A stretch of DNA of 64,000 nt from Lewinellaceae bacterium (GCA_020636355.1 JACJYB010000005.1:124001-188000), one strand, 5' to 3'. Shown: positions 27,079-36,744, counted from the stretch's first letter. Made by a program: numbers and translations. Notes: generated from the sequence alone by a model not told the origin.

Positions 27079-29475
27079 TCAAACAGAAAGTATTGTCCTC
27101 TCTTCCGCCTTCTTGATATTCTCAATACCCTTAACCAGTGCGTCCGGATTAAATGAAATGCTATCGATGCCCTGCTGAACCAAAAACTGGGCAAACTCCG
27201 GAAAATCACTGGGTGCCTGGCCACACAATCCGATTTTGGCCCCTGCCTGGTGCGCTTTCCGGATCACCATGCCGATTAACAGCTTGACTGCGTCATTCTG
27301 CTCATCAAATAAAGCACTCACAATCGCCGAATCACGGTCAATACCTAAAGCAAGCTGTGTCAGGTCATTGGACCCGATAGAAAATCCGTCAAACAGGCCG
27401 GCAAATGCTTCAGCCAATAATACATTGCCGGGTATTTCTGCCATCACGTAAATTTCCAGACCAGGATCACGATCCCGGTCCAGGCCATTGGCCTTCATGG
27501 CTTCAATCACTTTCCTGCCTTCTTCTACGGTGCGACAAAACGGAATCATCACCTTTACATTGGTCAGGCCCATTTCATTCCGCACTGACTTAATGGCTTC
27601 GCATTCCAGCTTAAATGCTTGCTGATAACGTTCGTGGTAATATCGGGAAGCGCCCCGAAATCCCAGCATAGGGTTCTCCTCGGCCGGTTCGAACGCCTTT
27701 CCTCCCAGTAAATTGGCGTACTCGTTGGTTTTGAAGTCGCTCATCCGAACGATAACGTCTTTTGGATAAAAGGCTGCCGCAATCGTGGCAATCCCTTGTG
27801 CGAGTTTATCGACGAAATAGAGTTCCTTCTTTGGATAATGATGCGTCAATGCCTCGATCTGAGCTTTCGTTTTTTCGTCTTTCAGGCGGTCGAATTTTAT
27901 TAAAGCCATCGGATGTGCCTGGATAAAATGAGTAATGATAAATTCCATACGCATCAACCCCACCCCATCATTCGGATAAAACGACAATTTGAATGCCTGG
28001 TCGGGATCCCCTACAATCAGCATGGCTTTCGTATGTTCCGGTTTTTGCAGATCCGAAAAATCGTAGTCTAACTGCTGTACTTCCAATTTCCCGCGATAGA
28101 TGTATCCGGTCTTGCCTTCACAACACGAGACCGTAATGGTCTCGCCATCACTAATATTTTGTGATGCGTTTCCGCACCCAACTACCGCCGGCACTCCAAG
28201 CTCGCGCGCTACAATGGAAGCGTGACTTGTCCGCCCTCCTTTATCGGTTACAATGGCGGCTGCCTTCTTTAGTACCGGATCCCAATCGGGGCTGGTGATA
28301 CTGGTCACTACAATTTCGCCCGGCTTGAGCTTATCAGCTTCTTTGGGGGAAGGCAACAACCTGGCAACTCCGGTAGCAACCTTGTTGCCAATGGCTTGCC
28401 CGGTAGCCAGGGTAATTCCTTTTTTATTGATCTTATAAGAAGTAATGCGATAGGGATTCCTTTGTGAATGTACGGTTTCCGGCCTGGCTTGAACAATAAA
28501 CAATTCCCCGCTCTCACCGTCCTTGGCCCATTCAATATCCATGGGTTTTCCGTAATGCGCTTCAATGATCAAGGCCCAACGTGCCAATTGCTCGATCTCA
28601 TCATCACCCAGGACAAATTGCGCTCTTTTATCCGGTGGCGTAGACGTATTGACCACCGGCGATTTTGAATGCGCATCCGGCGAATAGACCATTGTTTTTT
28701 CTTTTTCACCAAGTTTCTTCTGAATGATTGCTTTTTTATTTTTCCGGAGAGTAGGTTTAAAAACAAAAAATTCATCCGGAGTAACCGTGCCCTGGACAAT
28801 ATTTTCTCCCAACCCCCATACCCCACTTAAATGCACAATATCCCGGAACCCCGATTCGGGCTCCAGCGTAAACCCAACGCCCGAACAGGCCAAATCAGAA
28901 CGCACCATTTTCTGAACACCTACCGAAAGTGCTATACGGTCATGGGCAAAACCATTGTCTTCCCGGTATTTTATAGCCCGGTCGGTATAGAGAGATGCAT
29001 AACATTTCATGACTGCGATAAGCAATTGTTCTGTCCCGCGGATATTCAGGTACGACTCATGCTGGCCTGCAAAGCTAGCCTGGGGCAGATCCTCGGCCGT
29101 TGCGCTGCTCCGGACCGCTACGGCAAACTGATCGGTCATACCGTCTAATTCCCGGTAACCTTTGATAATGGAATGGGCCAGATTATCAGGGAGATGAGCA
29201 TCCAGGATCAGCTTCCTGGCTTTCTCTCCGATAGCTCCCAGGTTGGTGAACTGGTTCTTATCCAACTGATTCATCAACTCAATAAGTGGCTGGCGAAGGC
29301 GGTTGGTATCTAAAAATTCCCAAAAGGCTAATGCGGTGGTAGCGAATCCGTCAGGCACCCGCACACCTTGGGCAGACAGTTCAGAAAACATTTCACCCAA
29401 TGAAGCATTCTTACCGCCCACTTGTGGCAGATCCGTTAAATGAATATCGCTGAATTTTCTAATCAGATTTTTCAT
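27079..29475 (-). CDS. ppsA: phosphoenolpyruvate synthase
   Basis: 798 residues, full-length match: an N-terminal ATP-grasp pyruvate-phosphate-dikinase domain (QVGGKNASLGEM, VRSSATAEDLPQASFAGQHESYLN), the swivelling phosphohistidine domain with GGRTSHASIVARELG (catalytic His) and a C-terminal PEP-utilising barrel (MIPFCRTVEEG, NDLTQLALGIDRDS, LCGQAPSDFPEFAQFL with the catalytic Cys). It converts pyruvate and ATP to PEP, AMP and phosphate for gluconeogenesis. A possible small frame ends 11 bases upstream. Confidence 0.96.
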   Translation of the reverse strand: MKNLIRKFSDIHLTDLPQVGGKNASLGEMFSELSAQGVRVPDGFATTALAFWEFLDTNRLRQPLIELMNQLDKNQFTNLGAIGEKARKLILDAHLPDNLAHSIIKGYRELDGMTDQFAVAVRSSATAEDLPQASFAGQHESYLNIRGTEQLLIAVMKCYASLYTDRAIKYREDNGFAHDRIALSVGVQKMVRSDLACSGVGFTLEPESGFRDIVHLSGVWGLGENIVQGTVTPDEFFVFKPTLRKNKKAIIQKKLGEKEKTMVYSPDAHSKSPVVNTSTPPDKRAQFVLGDDEIEQLARWALIIEAHYGKPMDIEWAKDGESGELFIVQARPETVHSQRNPYRITSYKINKKGITLATGQAIGNKVATGVARLLPSPKEADKLKPGEIVVTSITSPDWDPVLKKAAAIVTDKGGRTSHASIVARELGVPAVVGCGNASQNISDGETITVSCCEGKTGYIYRGKLEVQQLDYDFSDLQKPEHTKAMLIVGDPDQAFKLSFYPNDGVGLMRMEFIITHFIQAHPMALIKFDRLKDEKTKAQIEALTHHYPKKELYFVDKLAQGIATIAAAFYPKDVIVRMSDFKTNEYANLLGGKAFEPAEENPMLGFRGASRYYHERYQQAFKLECEAIKSVRNEMGLTNVKVMIPFCRTVEEGRKVIEAMKANGLDRDRDPGLEIYVMAEIPGNVLLAEAFAGLFDGFSIGSNDLTQLALGIDRDSAIVSALFDEQNDAVKLLIGMVIRKAHQAGAKIGLCGQAPSDFPEFAQFLVQQGIDSISFNPDALVKGIENIKKAEERTILSV

Positions 29476-29486
29476 GACAAGGGAAT

Positions 29487-29666
29487 TTATGATGAGGCAA
29501 CAGCATAGGTTTTTCCTTCATTCGTGCTAATGCCGTAACGGTAACCGGGCAAGAAATAAGGAGATACTGTTTCAGAAAATGAAAGGGTGTGAATAGCCAA
29601 TCGTTCTATTTCAAGATAAGTGTTCATCTTATTTGCGCACAGAACCACTGCTAATAAAAGCAACAC
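29487..29666 (-). CDS. possible small exported protein or leader just upstream of ppsA
   Basis: An open frame of 59 codons from a GTG at 29666: a hydrophobic start LLLLAVVLC, then MNTYLEIERLAIHTLSF and PGYRYGISTNEGKTYAVASS. A later ATG would give 46 residues. It stops 11 bases before the ppsA ATG and follows, in the same frame, the stop of the SUMF1-like gene. Codon choice looks coding, but the start is weak and I know no relative, so it may be chance. Confidence 0.3.
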   Translation of the reverse strand: MLLLLAVVLCANKMNTYLEIERLAIHTLSFSETVSPYFLPGYRYGISTNEGKTYAVASS

Positions 29667-29708
29667 AATTATCTGTCCGAGCGTTCGGGATCCTTGAATG
29701 ATTTTGGG

Positions 29709-30587
29709 TTAATTACCGGTAGGCTTGGCTTGTTTTAACACGACTCTGAATCCAATATGATCTGCGCGGCGTTCCGGTTCATACCGCAATCGGAAAGCGG
29801 AACGGCAATAAATATACTCGTCGTTCCAGGCACCGCCACGTCTTACTCTTGAATAAGAACCATCCCGGTTGGGTACTCCTCTGATCTGGGACAAATCGGG
29901 GTCGATCCCTCCCGGTAGACGACCGTGATACCAATCCAAACACCATTCAAATTCGTTGCCATGCATGTCGTAAATCCCCCAGGCATTTGGGGAATAGCTT
30001 CCCACCGGAGTAGCTTTTAAGGGTATATGGTCAACGGTGTTCAGTGGATTAAAATTAGCTTCACTCAATTGCAACGTATCTCCAAATGCGGTTGCCTTCT
30101 GGTTGCCTGCCCGACAGGCATATTCCCATTGTGCCTCAGTCGGCAACCAGACCATCCAGTCATGAGGTATCATACCGGATTTTTGCCATCGATCGGTCAT
30201 TTCGTTGCAAAATTGCAGCGCCTCCGGGTAATTGACCCAATAGACGGGAAAAGCTGGGCCTTCACCCCATTTTTCTTGAGGAAGGTTATCCGGAAAATGG
30301 TCCATGATCGCTAGCCATTGCTTTTGGGTCACTTCAAAAGTTCCCATCCAGAATCCCTGGGTCAGGATTACCTCTACTTGTTGCTCATCACTGCGATGTC
30401 CCCTTTCGGAGGACGGGCTACCCATCATAAAAGTTCCGGGAGGACACCAATTGAAATGCATCGAATCAAGGATCAGTACCTCACCAGGTATTCTGCCCGA
30501 CTGAAGCTGTTGATGTTGGACCGTATTCTGCTGGCATGTTGCCAATACATTCAACAAAAAGAATCCCAAGCAATAACAATACCTCAC
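29709..30587 (-). CDS. SUMF1/FGE-sulfatase domain lipoprotein, probably not a sulfatase activator
   Basis: About 292 residues from a GTG at 30587, chosen because it starts a lipoprotein-like leader (CYCLGFFLLNVLATC); the frame is open to 30683. The formylglycine-generating-enzyme fold is clear: PPGTFMMGSPSSERG, WMGTFEVTQKQW, VYWVNYPEALQFC, WLPTEAQWEYACRAG, WGIYDMHGNEFEWC, RVRRGGAWNDEYIYC, HIGFRVV. In active aerobic FGE the GGSW-x-C...C motif has two Cys; here the first is replaced (GGAWND...YC), so it probably lacks that activity. Related proteins serve other surface or regulatory roles. Convergent with nothing; ppsA lies beyond. Confidence 0.85.
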   Translation of the reverse strand: MRYCYCLGFFLLNVLATCQQNTVQHQQLQSGRIPGEVLILDSMHFNWCPPGTFMMGSPSSERGHRSDEQQVEVILTQGFWMGTFEVTQKQWLAIMDHFPDNLPQEKWGEGPAFPVYWVNYPEALQFCNEMTDRWQKSGMIPHDWMVWLPTEAQWEYACRAGNQKATAFGDTLQLSEANFNPLNTVDHIPLKATPVGSYSPNAWGIYDMHGNEFEWCLDWYHGRLPGGIDPDLSQIRGVPNRDGSYSRVRRGGAWNDEYIYCRSAFRLRYEPERRADHIGFRVVLKQAKPTGN

Positions 30588-30765
30588 CAGTGAACGGATT
30601 AATACATGATTAATATACTGAAATGCTTTACAGCACACTGATACAAATTCATCAGGCAGCATCCACAGCGCAGAAAATACCACGCTGACCTTCTATTAAT
30701 CCATCACCTTTGTCTGGCTTGTCTATATGATCAATTTAAACTACATTTAAGGTAAAAAACACCCT

Positions 30766-31092
30766 ATGAGCAGGTACCATTTGGGCGAGTTTGAAGAAGT
30801 TGTATTACTTACGATTGGTGTTCTTTACGGGAATGCCTATGGGATCACGATACTTGATGAAATTGAAGAACGACTGAACCGGAAGGTCTCCATCGGATCA
30901 TTACAAACCGTATTGAGGCGCTTGGAAAAGAAAGGCTATCTGACATCGGAAATGGGTGAGTCCACACCGGAGCGCGGGGGGAAAAGAAAGCGCTACTACA
31001 CCGTCACCAAATTTGGCCAAAAAGTACTTGCGGAAACCCGCGATCAGCGACAATCATTGTGGAACGACGTGAAAGGATTTGCTTTCGAATGA
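30766..31092 (+). CDS. PadR-family transcriptional regulator
   Basis: 108 residues, winged-helix repressor of the PadR type: FEEVVLLTIGVLYGNAYGITILDEIEER, SIGSLQTVLRRLEKKGYLTSEMGES, GKRKRYYTVTKFGQKVL. The usual partner, a permease or FtsX-like gene behind the regulator, is absent; the next gene is convergent. Its target and ligand are unknown. Confidence 0.9.
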   Translation: MSRYHLGEFEEVVLLTIGVLYGNAYGITILDEIEERLNRKVSIGSLQTVLRRLEKKGYLTSEMGESTPERGGKRKRYYTVTKFGQKVLAETRDQRQSLWNDVKGFAFE

Positions 31093-31130
31093 TTTTCCGG
31101 TCAATGGATTTGCAAAAAACTTCTGACTGT

Positions 31131-31829
31131 CTATTTCATCTTAAATACAAAACCGTCATCCATCTTGCGCAGGTATTTCTCCTGATTAAAACGATACAGG
31201 AAAGACCCTTTTCGTGAGGACGTTTTATCCTTTTCATCCAGCTTCTCCAGGACGTCAAGACTATTGATCTTTTTATTGAAATTACGTTTATCCAGCTCTT
31301 CGGAGTAAATGGCCTCATACAACTTCTGAAGTTGACGCATGGTGAATTTCTCAGGAAGGAGTTCAAATCCGATGGGATTAGAAGCAGCGCGCCGGCGCAA
31401 TCGCCGGATGGCGCCCTCAACCATCAGATTATGATCAAAAATGAGATTTGGCTTCCGGTTAATGGAGAACCACTTGGCCCCATAGCTCTGGATAAGGTCT
31501 TTGTCATGATCTTCAATATTGATCAATGCAAAATAAGCAACTGACAAGGTACGGGCTACCGGGTCTCGATCTACTTTACTAAACACCCTCAATTGCTCCA
31601 TGTATATATTTCGCAAACCGGTCAGGTCGTACAATACCCGAATGGCCGCATCATCCAAGGTCTCATCGTGCAACATAAATCCGCCCATCAGGGACCACTT
31701 TCCCAACTCCGGAGGAATGTCGCGCTTAACCAGTAATAGCTTCAATTCTTCTTCCTGCTGATCGAAACCGAAAATAATACAGTCAACCGCTACCAGAACT
31801 TTATTTTCCGCGCCATAGTAGTTCCGCAT
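31131..31829 (-). CDS. NrtR/AraR-type regulator (Nudix-fold sensor plus winged helix)
   Basis: About 232 residues from ATG 31829, after which the sequence aligns with the family (NYYGAENKVLVAVDCIIFGF). The N-terminal Nudix-fold domain has a degenerate Nudix box, GGFMLHDETLDDAAIRVLYDLTGL-type, without the catalytic Glu pair, so it senses and does not hydrolyse. The C-terminal winged-helix-like part follows (FTMRQLQKLYEAIYSEELDKRNF, NKKI). In Bacteroidota such proteins include AraR, the arabinose-responsive repressor. The gene is divergent from a GH127 beta-L-arabinofuranosidase 282 bases away, which supports an arabinose role. Confidence 0.85.
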   Translation of the reverse strand: MRNYYGAENKVLVAVDCIIFGFDQQEEELKLLLVKRDIPPELGKWSLMGGFMLHDETLDDAAIRVLYDLTGLRNIYMEQLRVFSKVDRDPVARTLSVAYFALINIEDHDKDLIQSYGAKWFSINRKPNLIFDHNLMVEGAIRRLRRRAASNPIGFELLPEKFTMRQLQKLYEAIYSEELDKRNFNKKINSLDVLEKLDEKDKTSSRKGSFLYRFNQEKYLRKMDDGFVFKMK

Positions 31830-32111
31830 GGGATGATCCTTGGTTTTTATGATGTTTTTGCCCGTACTTATGCAAAGGCCACTTGCGAAAGTCAATTTAA
31901 GCGACCATGAATATAAAGGTTTCTGCTAAACGATTTCTTCTGCATCAGAATGAAACAAGTGCGATACCAGAAGGAAACAATTCATTGAATGGCCAAATGA
32001 CATAATCGGAGATTGAAATGGAAACCGGAATTTGGTCTTTTCAGCAATTCCCGGTACTTTGGTTAATTGTCTATGGTACACTTTTGATCATCCATTCTAA
32101 CCTTACCGCCA

Positions 32112-34115
32112 ATGTGTCTTCGATCCGGCTTTAGAACATTTTCTGCTTCATTAGTCTACTTTTTCATGTTCTCATTGCTCATCATATCCTGTCAGACCAA
32201 CCAAGATCCGACGACGAGGCCAACTTCATCGACAGAACTGGCGGATTACCCCATCCACCCTGTTGACATCAGACAGGTTAAACTTACTGATAATTTCTGG
32301 CTGCCGATTATCGAGCGGGTTCAGCAAAAGACAATTGCTTACGCAATACAAAAATGCGAGGAGGAGGGAAGGCTGGATAACTTTCTGATTGCCGGAGGAA
32401 AAAAAGAAGGAACCGTAAGAGGTGCTATGCCATTTGATGATACCGATGTGTATAAAATCATTGAAGGGGCATCCAATTCCCTGATCAGCTCCCCTAATCC
32501 GCAACTGGAAGCCCTCCTGGACTCACTCATTACCATTATCGCCACCGGTCAGGAAGCGGATGGATATCTGACGACCTGGCGAACCATTAATCCCGCCAAG
32601 CCACCCGCTGAATGGGTAAGTGTCAAAGATGGAAAACGCTGGGAGTCGCTGGGAGCAAGCCATGAGCTATATAATGCCGGCCATTTGTACGAAGCTGCAG
32701 CAGTTCATTACCTGGCGACCGGAAAACGAAATTTCCTGGATATCGCACTAAAAAATGCCGACCTGATGGTTCAAACCTTTGGTCCGGGCAAACTGGAACA
32801 AGTACCTGGCCATCAAATCATTGAGACCGGATTGATCCAGCTTTACCGAATTACCCATAAAGAGGATTACCTCAAACTATCGAAATATTTCTTGGACGCC
32901 CGGGGTGATTCGACCATGCACCATCCATTGTATGGCGAATACTCCCAGGATCACCTACCGGTCATCCAGCAAGATGAAGTGGTTGGTCATGCCGTACGTG
33001 CGATGTATATGTATGCAGCAATGACCGACATCGCTGCAATCTATCGCGATTCGGCTTACGCTTCTGCAGTTATAAACCTATGGAATAACATGGTTTCGAA
33101 GAAAATGTACGTTACAGGAGGTATTGGCGCTTTACATCAGGGAGAGGCTTTTGGAGCCAATTACGAGCTGCCAAATCAATCCGCCTACAATGAAACCTGT
33201 GCTTCCATTGGTGATGTGTATTGGAATCAGCGCCTGTTTATGCTTTATGGAGCAAAAAAATATTACGACGTAATTGAACGTACCCTGTACAATGGATTAA
33301 TATCCGGATTATCGCTGGACGGCACCCACTTCTTCTACCCAAATGCGCTGGAATCCGATGGTGTATACTTATTTAACCAGGGCGCTTGCACCCGCAAATC
33401 CTGGTTCGACTGCTCTTGTTGTCCAACGAATATGATCCGGTTTCTACCCGCGGTGTCCGGTTTAATCTATGCCCAGAAGGACCAGGACCTTTATGTGAAC
33501 CTTTACATTGGCAGTGAAGCCACCATTGACATTGGTGGTCAAGAGGTTAAAATTACGCAAACGACCAATTACCCCTGGGACGGTAAAGTGGACCTAACCG
33601 TATCAACCAATGAACCGGTAAACATGCAATTAAAACTTCGGCTTCCCGGATGGGCCAGCGGTGAGGTGCTCCCTTCAGATCTTTACCAGTATGCCACCAC
33701 ACCACCAGCTCCGCCGGTTATCACCTTTGATGGAAAGCAGGTACCCTATGATCTGATCGAGGGCTATATAAGCACGAGGCAGAACTGGAATGGCACCCAT
33801 ACGATCTCCCTTACGTTCCCGATGAAAGTCCAACTCGTCAAAGCGAATGAACTGGTGTCCGACGATCTGGGCAAAGAATCTATCGAATATGGACCGCTGG
33901 TGTATGCGCTGGAGTCTGCTGATAATCCAGACCTGGACCAGACCAAATTGCACGCTCATGAAACCTTCCAGGTTGTTTTTGACCCCTCTTTGCTGGGTGG
34001 TGTCAATACCATACGGGGAAACGATGCAAGGGGTGCATTTAAAGCCATCCCTTATTATGCATGGTCTAACCGCGGTATCGGTAAAATGAAAGTGTGGGTC
34101 CCGACATCCGATTAA
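32112..34115 (+). CDS. GH127 beta-L-arabinofuranosidase-like lipoprotein (DUF1680)
   Basis: 667 residues with a lipoprotein leader (FFMFSLLIISC). Family marks: VKLTDNFWLPIIERVQQKTI, GHAVRAMYMYAAMTDIA, GGIGALHQGEAFG with the proposed acid/base Glu, NETCASIG, and WFDCSCCPTN with the Cys pair; Glu, Cys and the Cys pair bind zinc and one Cys is the nucleophile in characterised members. GH127 removes beta-L-arabinofuranose from arabinan, extensin or pectin side chains. It is divergent from the AraR-type regulator, its likely controller. Confidence 0.92.
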   Translation: MCLRSGFRTFSASLVYFFMFSLLIISCQTNQDPTTRPTSSTELADYPIHPVDIRQVKLTDNFWLPIIERVQQKTIAYAIQKCEEEGRLDNFLIAGGKKEGTVRGAMPFDDTDVYKIIEGASNSLISSPNPQLEALLDSLITIIATGQEADGYLTTWRTINPAKPPAEWVSVKDGKRWESLGASHELYNAGHLYEAAAVHYLATGKRNFLDIALKNADLMVQTFGPGKLEQVPGHQIIETGLIQLYRITHKEDYLKLSKYFLDARGDSTMHHPLYGEYSQDHLPVIQQDEVVGHAVRAMYMYAAMTDIAAIYRDSAYASAVINLWNNMVSKKMYVTGGIGALHQGEAFGANYELPNQSAYNETCASIGDVYWNQRLFMLYGAKKYYDVIERTLYNGLISGLSLDGTHFFYPNALESDGVYLFNQGACTRKSWFDCSCCPTNMIRFLPAVSGLIYAQKDQDLYVNLYIGSEATIDIGGQEVKITQTTNYPWDGKVDLTVSTNEPVNMQLKLRLPGWASGEVLPSDLYQYATTPPAPPVITFDGKQVPYDLIEGYISTRQNWNGTHTISLTFPMKVQLVKANELVSDDLGKESIEYGPLVYALESADNPDLDQTKLHAHETFQVVFDPSLLGGVNTIRGNDARGAFKAIPYYAWSNRGIGKMKVWVPTSD

Positions 34116-34686
34116 GGCACTTCCCAACTTACTAGTTAGAAAATGTTTCGTTTGTTCTGTGCAGCAAGCCTTCCGGATGTCATAGACTTAATCCCGTAGC
34201 GCTTATTTCAATACATCTTTTGCCCTAGTGCAAATTCAGGGCACTCCTCTTGCAACGAATCGCTATCACTCCCCGGTAATAACTCTTGAATTAGCATGAC
34301 TTCAAAAGTAGAAGGCATGATCTGACGCAGCCATACTGTACCGTATGTAGCATATCAATTGAAATAACAATTAACCGTCTTATTTATTCTTATTCGGTGG
34401 GGATTTGAATAGTCAGACCCCCACCCTTTTAAATTGCGGTTATTGATAATTGGCACCAAGGAAAACCAATTGTGTGCCTGTTTCTGAAAGGCTCCAAAGG
34501 AGGTTTAAGTAAAACTTAAGGACATTTCAGAGGTTTTAGAAAGCTTTGAACTTAATTTGGTTGAGTAATTTGCAGATGTGAAGGTGGAGGCAGACTACAG
34601 TCTATCCGTCTTTATCATCTTTCCATCCGACAGATCGAAAGGAATCTGCTAAAAGCCTTTTACCAGAAGGGGCAATGTAATCCGGT
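34116..34686. other. intergenic region, no gene seen
   Basis: 571 bases between the GH127 and sigma-factor genes. No open frame looks coding. It holds a possible terminator hairpin at 34396-34430; the promoter for the sigma-factor gene must lie towards the right end but is not identifiable. Confidence 0.5.
34396..34430 (+). terminator. possible terminator hairpin
   Basis: GGTGGGG (34396-34402) pairs with CCCCACC (34419-34425) across a 16-base loop, followed by CTTTT. It lies 280 bases beyond the GH127 stop, so assignment is weak. Confidence 0.35.
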
Positions 34687-35241
34687 TTGAATGTGAGTCC
34701 AACAAACCAACAACTGCAAGATTGGGTCAAGAAGTGCTTACAAGGGTCACGGAAGCATCACCGGCTCTTGTTTGAAGCATTTTACAGCGATGGTATGAAC
34801 ATTGCCATGCGGTATAGCCGCAACGAGGAAGAAGCGAAGGAAATCCTGAGCAGTGCATTTGTCAAAGTTTTCAAAAACTTAAAATCATTTAATTCCTCGT
34901 TGCCATTCATGCCCTGGTTCAAAACGATTATCATTCATAGTTCCAGCGATTATTACCGGTACGATCATCCAATGATCAAGGATGAAATTGGCAACAGCGG
35001 AATAGACATTGCTGCATCGACAGGAACACTGGATCAGATCCATTATGATGATATCTTACGATTACTGCAGCAGTTGCCTGATATTCAACGCGCAGTATTT
35101 AACTTGTATGAAATAGAAGGGTACAAACATGCGGAAATAGCCACGATGCTTGGCATCATGGAGGGCACCTCCAAATCCTGTTTGTCACGCGCCAAAGCAA
35201 CATTGAGACAATTAATTGAACAACTTGATTCATCCAAATAA
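34687..35241 (+). CDS. ECF-type RNA polymerase sigma factor
   Basis: 184 residues. Region 2 (LLFEAFYSDGMNIAMRYSRNEEEAKEILSSAF-like, then FMPWFKTIIIH) and region 4 (LLQQLPDIQRAVFNLYEIEGYKHAEIATMLGI) are plain. The frame opens at a TTG (34687); a GTG two codons later is also possible, and no ATG fits. It is followed eight bases later by a membrane-anchored protein, in the position of an anti-sigma factor. No FecR domain or SusC gene accompanies it, so it is not a typical polysaccharide-uptake sigma. Confidence 0.88.
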   Translation: MNVSPTNQQLQDWVKKCLQGSRKHHRLLFEAFYSDGMNIAMRYSRNEEEAKEILSSAFVKVFKNLKSFNSSLPFMPWFKTIIIHSSSDYYRYDHPMIKDEIGNSGIDIAASTGTLDQIHYDDILRLLQQLPDIQRAVFNLYEIEGYKHAEIATMLGIMEGTSKSCLSRAKATLRQLIEQLDSSK

Positions 35242-35249
35242 GGGAACAT

Positions 35250-36563
35250 TTGGACCATTTCAACAAAATAATCCAACTACTGAAGCAAGGTAAGACCTAT
35301 CTTCCCGACGAAAAAATCTGGGAGAAGGTCTCTGCACAACTCCCTCCGGAAAAACGTCCTTTCTTCCTCCCCTGGTGGTTTATTCCCGGACTCCTCGTTG
35401 CCCTGGGGACTTCAGGTTGGCTTGGATACCGGATAGCTTCATCTAAACTGGCCAGCCCATCATCGGCTGGTGAGCTGTCAGGCGGGCAAAGCATTGGGCC
35501 GTCTAATGAAACCAACCACCGGGATACGATCTACATCCACGATACCCTGTTACTTAATGCTGCTCAACGACCAGCTATTCCCTGGCAGGAGAATGAACGT
35601 CTGAAAAAAGAGTTGGCCCAATTGAATCGCCGGCTAATGAACCTGAATGCCGAGCTGGAGGATAAGCGAATTCAATTAAGATCAACCCAAACCCAGCTCG
35701 CAACAAGTGAATTAAATCTCTCGAACCTGATCCGGAAAAATCAATCCAATGATCAACAACCTAACCCAGCTGCGGAGGCGCTGTCCGATCAAAATAAAGC
35801 TAAAGGAGCTGATCGCAATGCAGACCATTTCCGCCTTACCGCTTTAGCACCCGGTGTATTGCCAGGACTCTCTATTTATCCGGACAGGCAACACATTTTA
35901 CACGGTCCTCCTTATATGGTTCATTATACAGAACCAAAATTGCGCCCATCTTACCTTCCGAAAGCCTACCGCTTCGGACTCCAGTATGGTGTCGGGCCGA
36001 TACCTCTCGAACACGAGATCCAGAATGATCGGGAGCCATCCGGCGGCATTACGCTTGAATTGATATTCAACAAAAACTTGAGTCTGGTAAGCGGTGCCGG
36101 CTTGCGGCATTTTAGTGGGAAGTTAGGCGATCACGAAGATGAATACATCAATGTTTATCCAGCTTCGCCGGTTACCGACCCTGACCTGCAGTTTAAGGAA
36201 CTCTACGTCAGTAAGAAGTATTTTGAAATTCCGTTGATGGTCAAATACGCTTTGCCTCTCAGTGAAAGCCGTCTTTTCAGACCTTATGCTGCGGCAGGTA
36301 TTTATCTGACAAAATCCCGGGGCCAGGAATTCACCTACGAATACGTGCAAGGAGGTTCAGATGTTTATGTGCCTGTAAAGATTCCCGCAAGCAAACTGTC
36401 CTTAAATACCCTGGGTGGTTTGCTCGGTATCGAGATGAATCCAATCTACCACCTCTCCACCTTTGCAGACTTTGCTTTTCGTTATCAGTACGGTCTTAAT
36501 GAAAATGAATATGGGTTCTTGCATGGGGTTACCTTCCGGATCGGTGCAAGTTTTGAGTTTTAA
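35250..36563 (+). CDS. membrane-anchored protein with coiled coil and barrel-like C-terminus, partner of the sigma factor
   Basis: 437 residues from a TTG start with an AGGGAAC ribosome site. Domains: a short cytosolic part (1-40; LPDEKIWEKVSAQLPPE) like the N-termini of Bacteroidota anti-sigma proteins, one membrane helix (about 42-62; WWFIPGLLVALGTSGWLGYRIA), a heptad region (about 110-165; NERLKKELAQLNRRL, NAELEDKRIQLRSTQTQLA) and a C-terminal region of about 190 residues shaped like a PorT-type beta-barrel (FGLQYGVGPIP, FEIPLMVKYALPL, YAAAGIYLTKS, TFRIGASFEF). An inner-membrane helix joined to an outer-membrane-type barrel is odd. Likely the anti-sigma or envelope sensor for the gene before it. 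Confidence 0.75.
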   Translation: MDHFNKIIQLLKQGKTYLPDEKIWEKVSAQLPPEKRPFFLPWWFIPGLLVALGTSGWLGYRIASSKLASPSSAGELSGGQSIGPSNETNHRDTIYIHDTLLLNAAQRPAIPWQENERLKKELAQLNRRLMNLNAELEDKRIQLRSTQTQLATSELNLSNLIRKNQSNDQQPNPAAEALSDQNKAKGADRNADHFRLTALAPGVLPGLSIYPDRQHILHGPPYMVHYTEPKLRPSYLPKAYRFGLQYGVGPIPLEHEIQNDREPSGGITLELIFNKNLSLVSGAGLRHFSGKLGDHEDEYINVYPASPVTDPDLQFKELYVSKKYFEIPLMVKYALPLSESRLFRPYAAAGIYLTKSRGQEFTYEYVQGGSDVYVPVKIPASKLSLNTLGGLLGIEMNPIYHLSTFADFAFRYQYGLNENEYGFLHGVTFRIGASFEF

Positions 36564-36744
36564 GGCCATAATCCAACACAGGATGCAGTTATAAGTTATT
36601 AGTTATCAATATTTTACGATCCTGATCACTGACCAACTGGCCAGCTTAACTCACAAATTGCGCAGAAAAATCACAGCGGTACAAATTGCCTAATTTTTCG
36701 ATACGGGTTATGGGTATCTTGTAAAATTATGTATTTTTCCCTCG

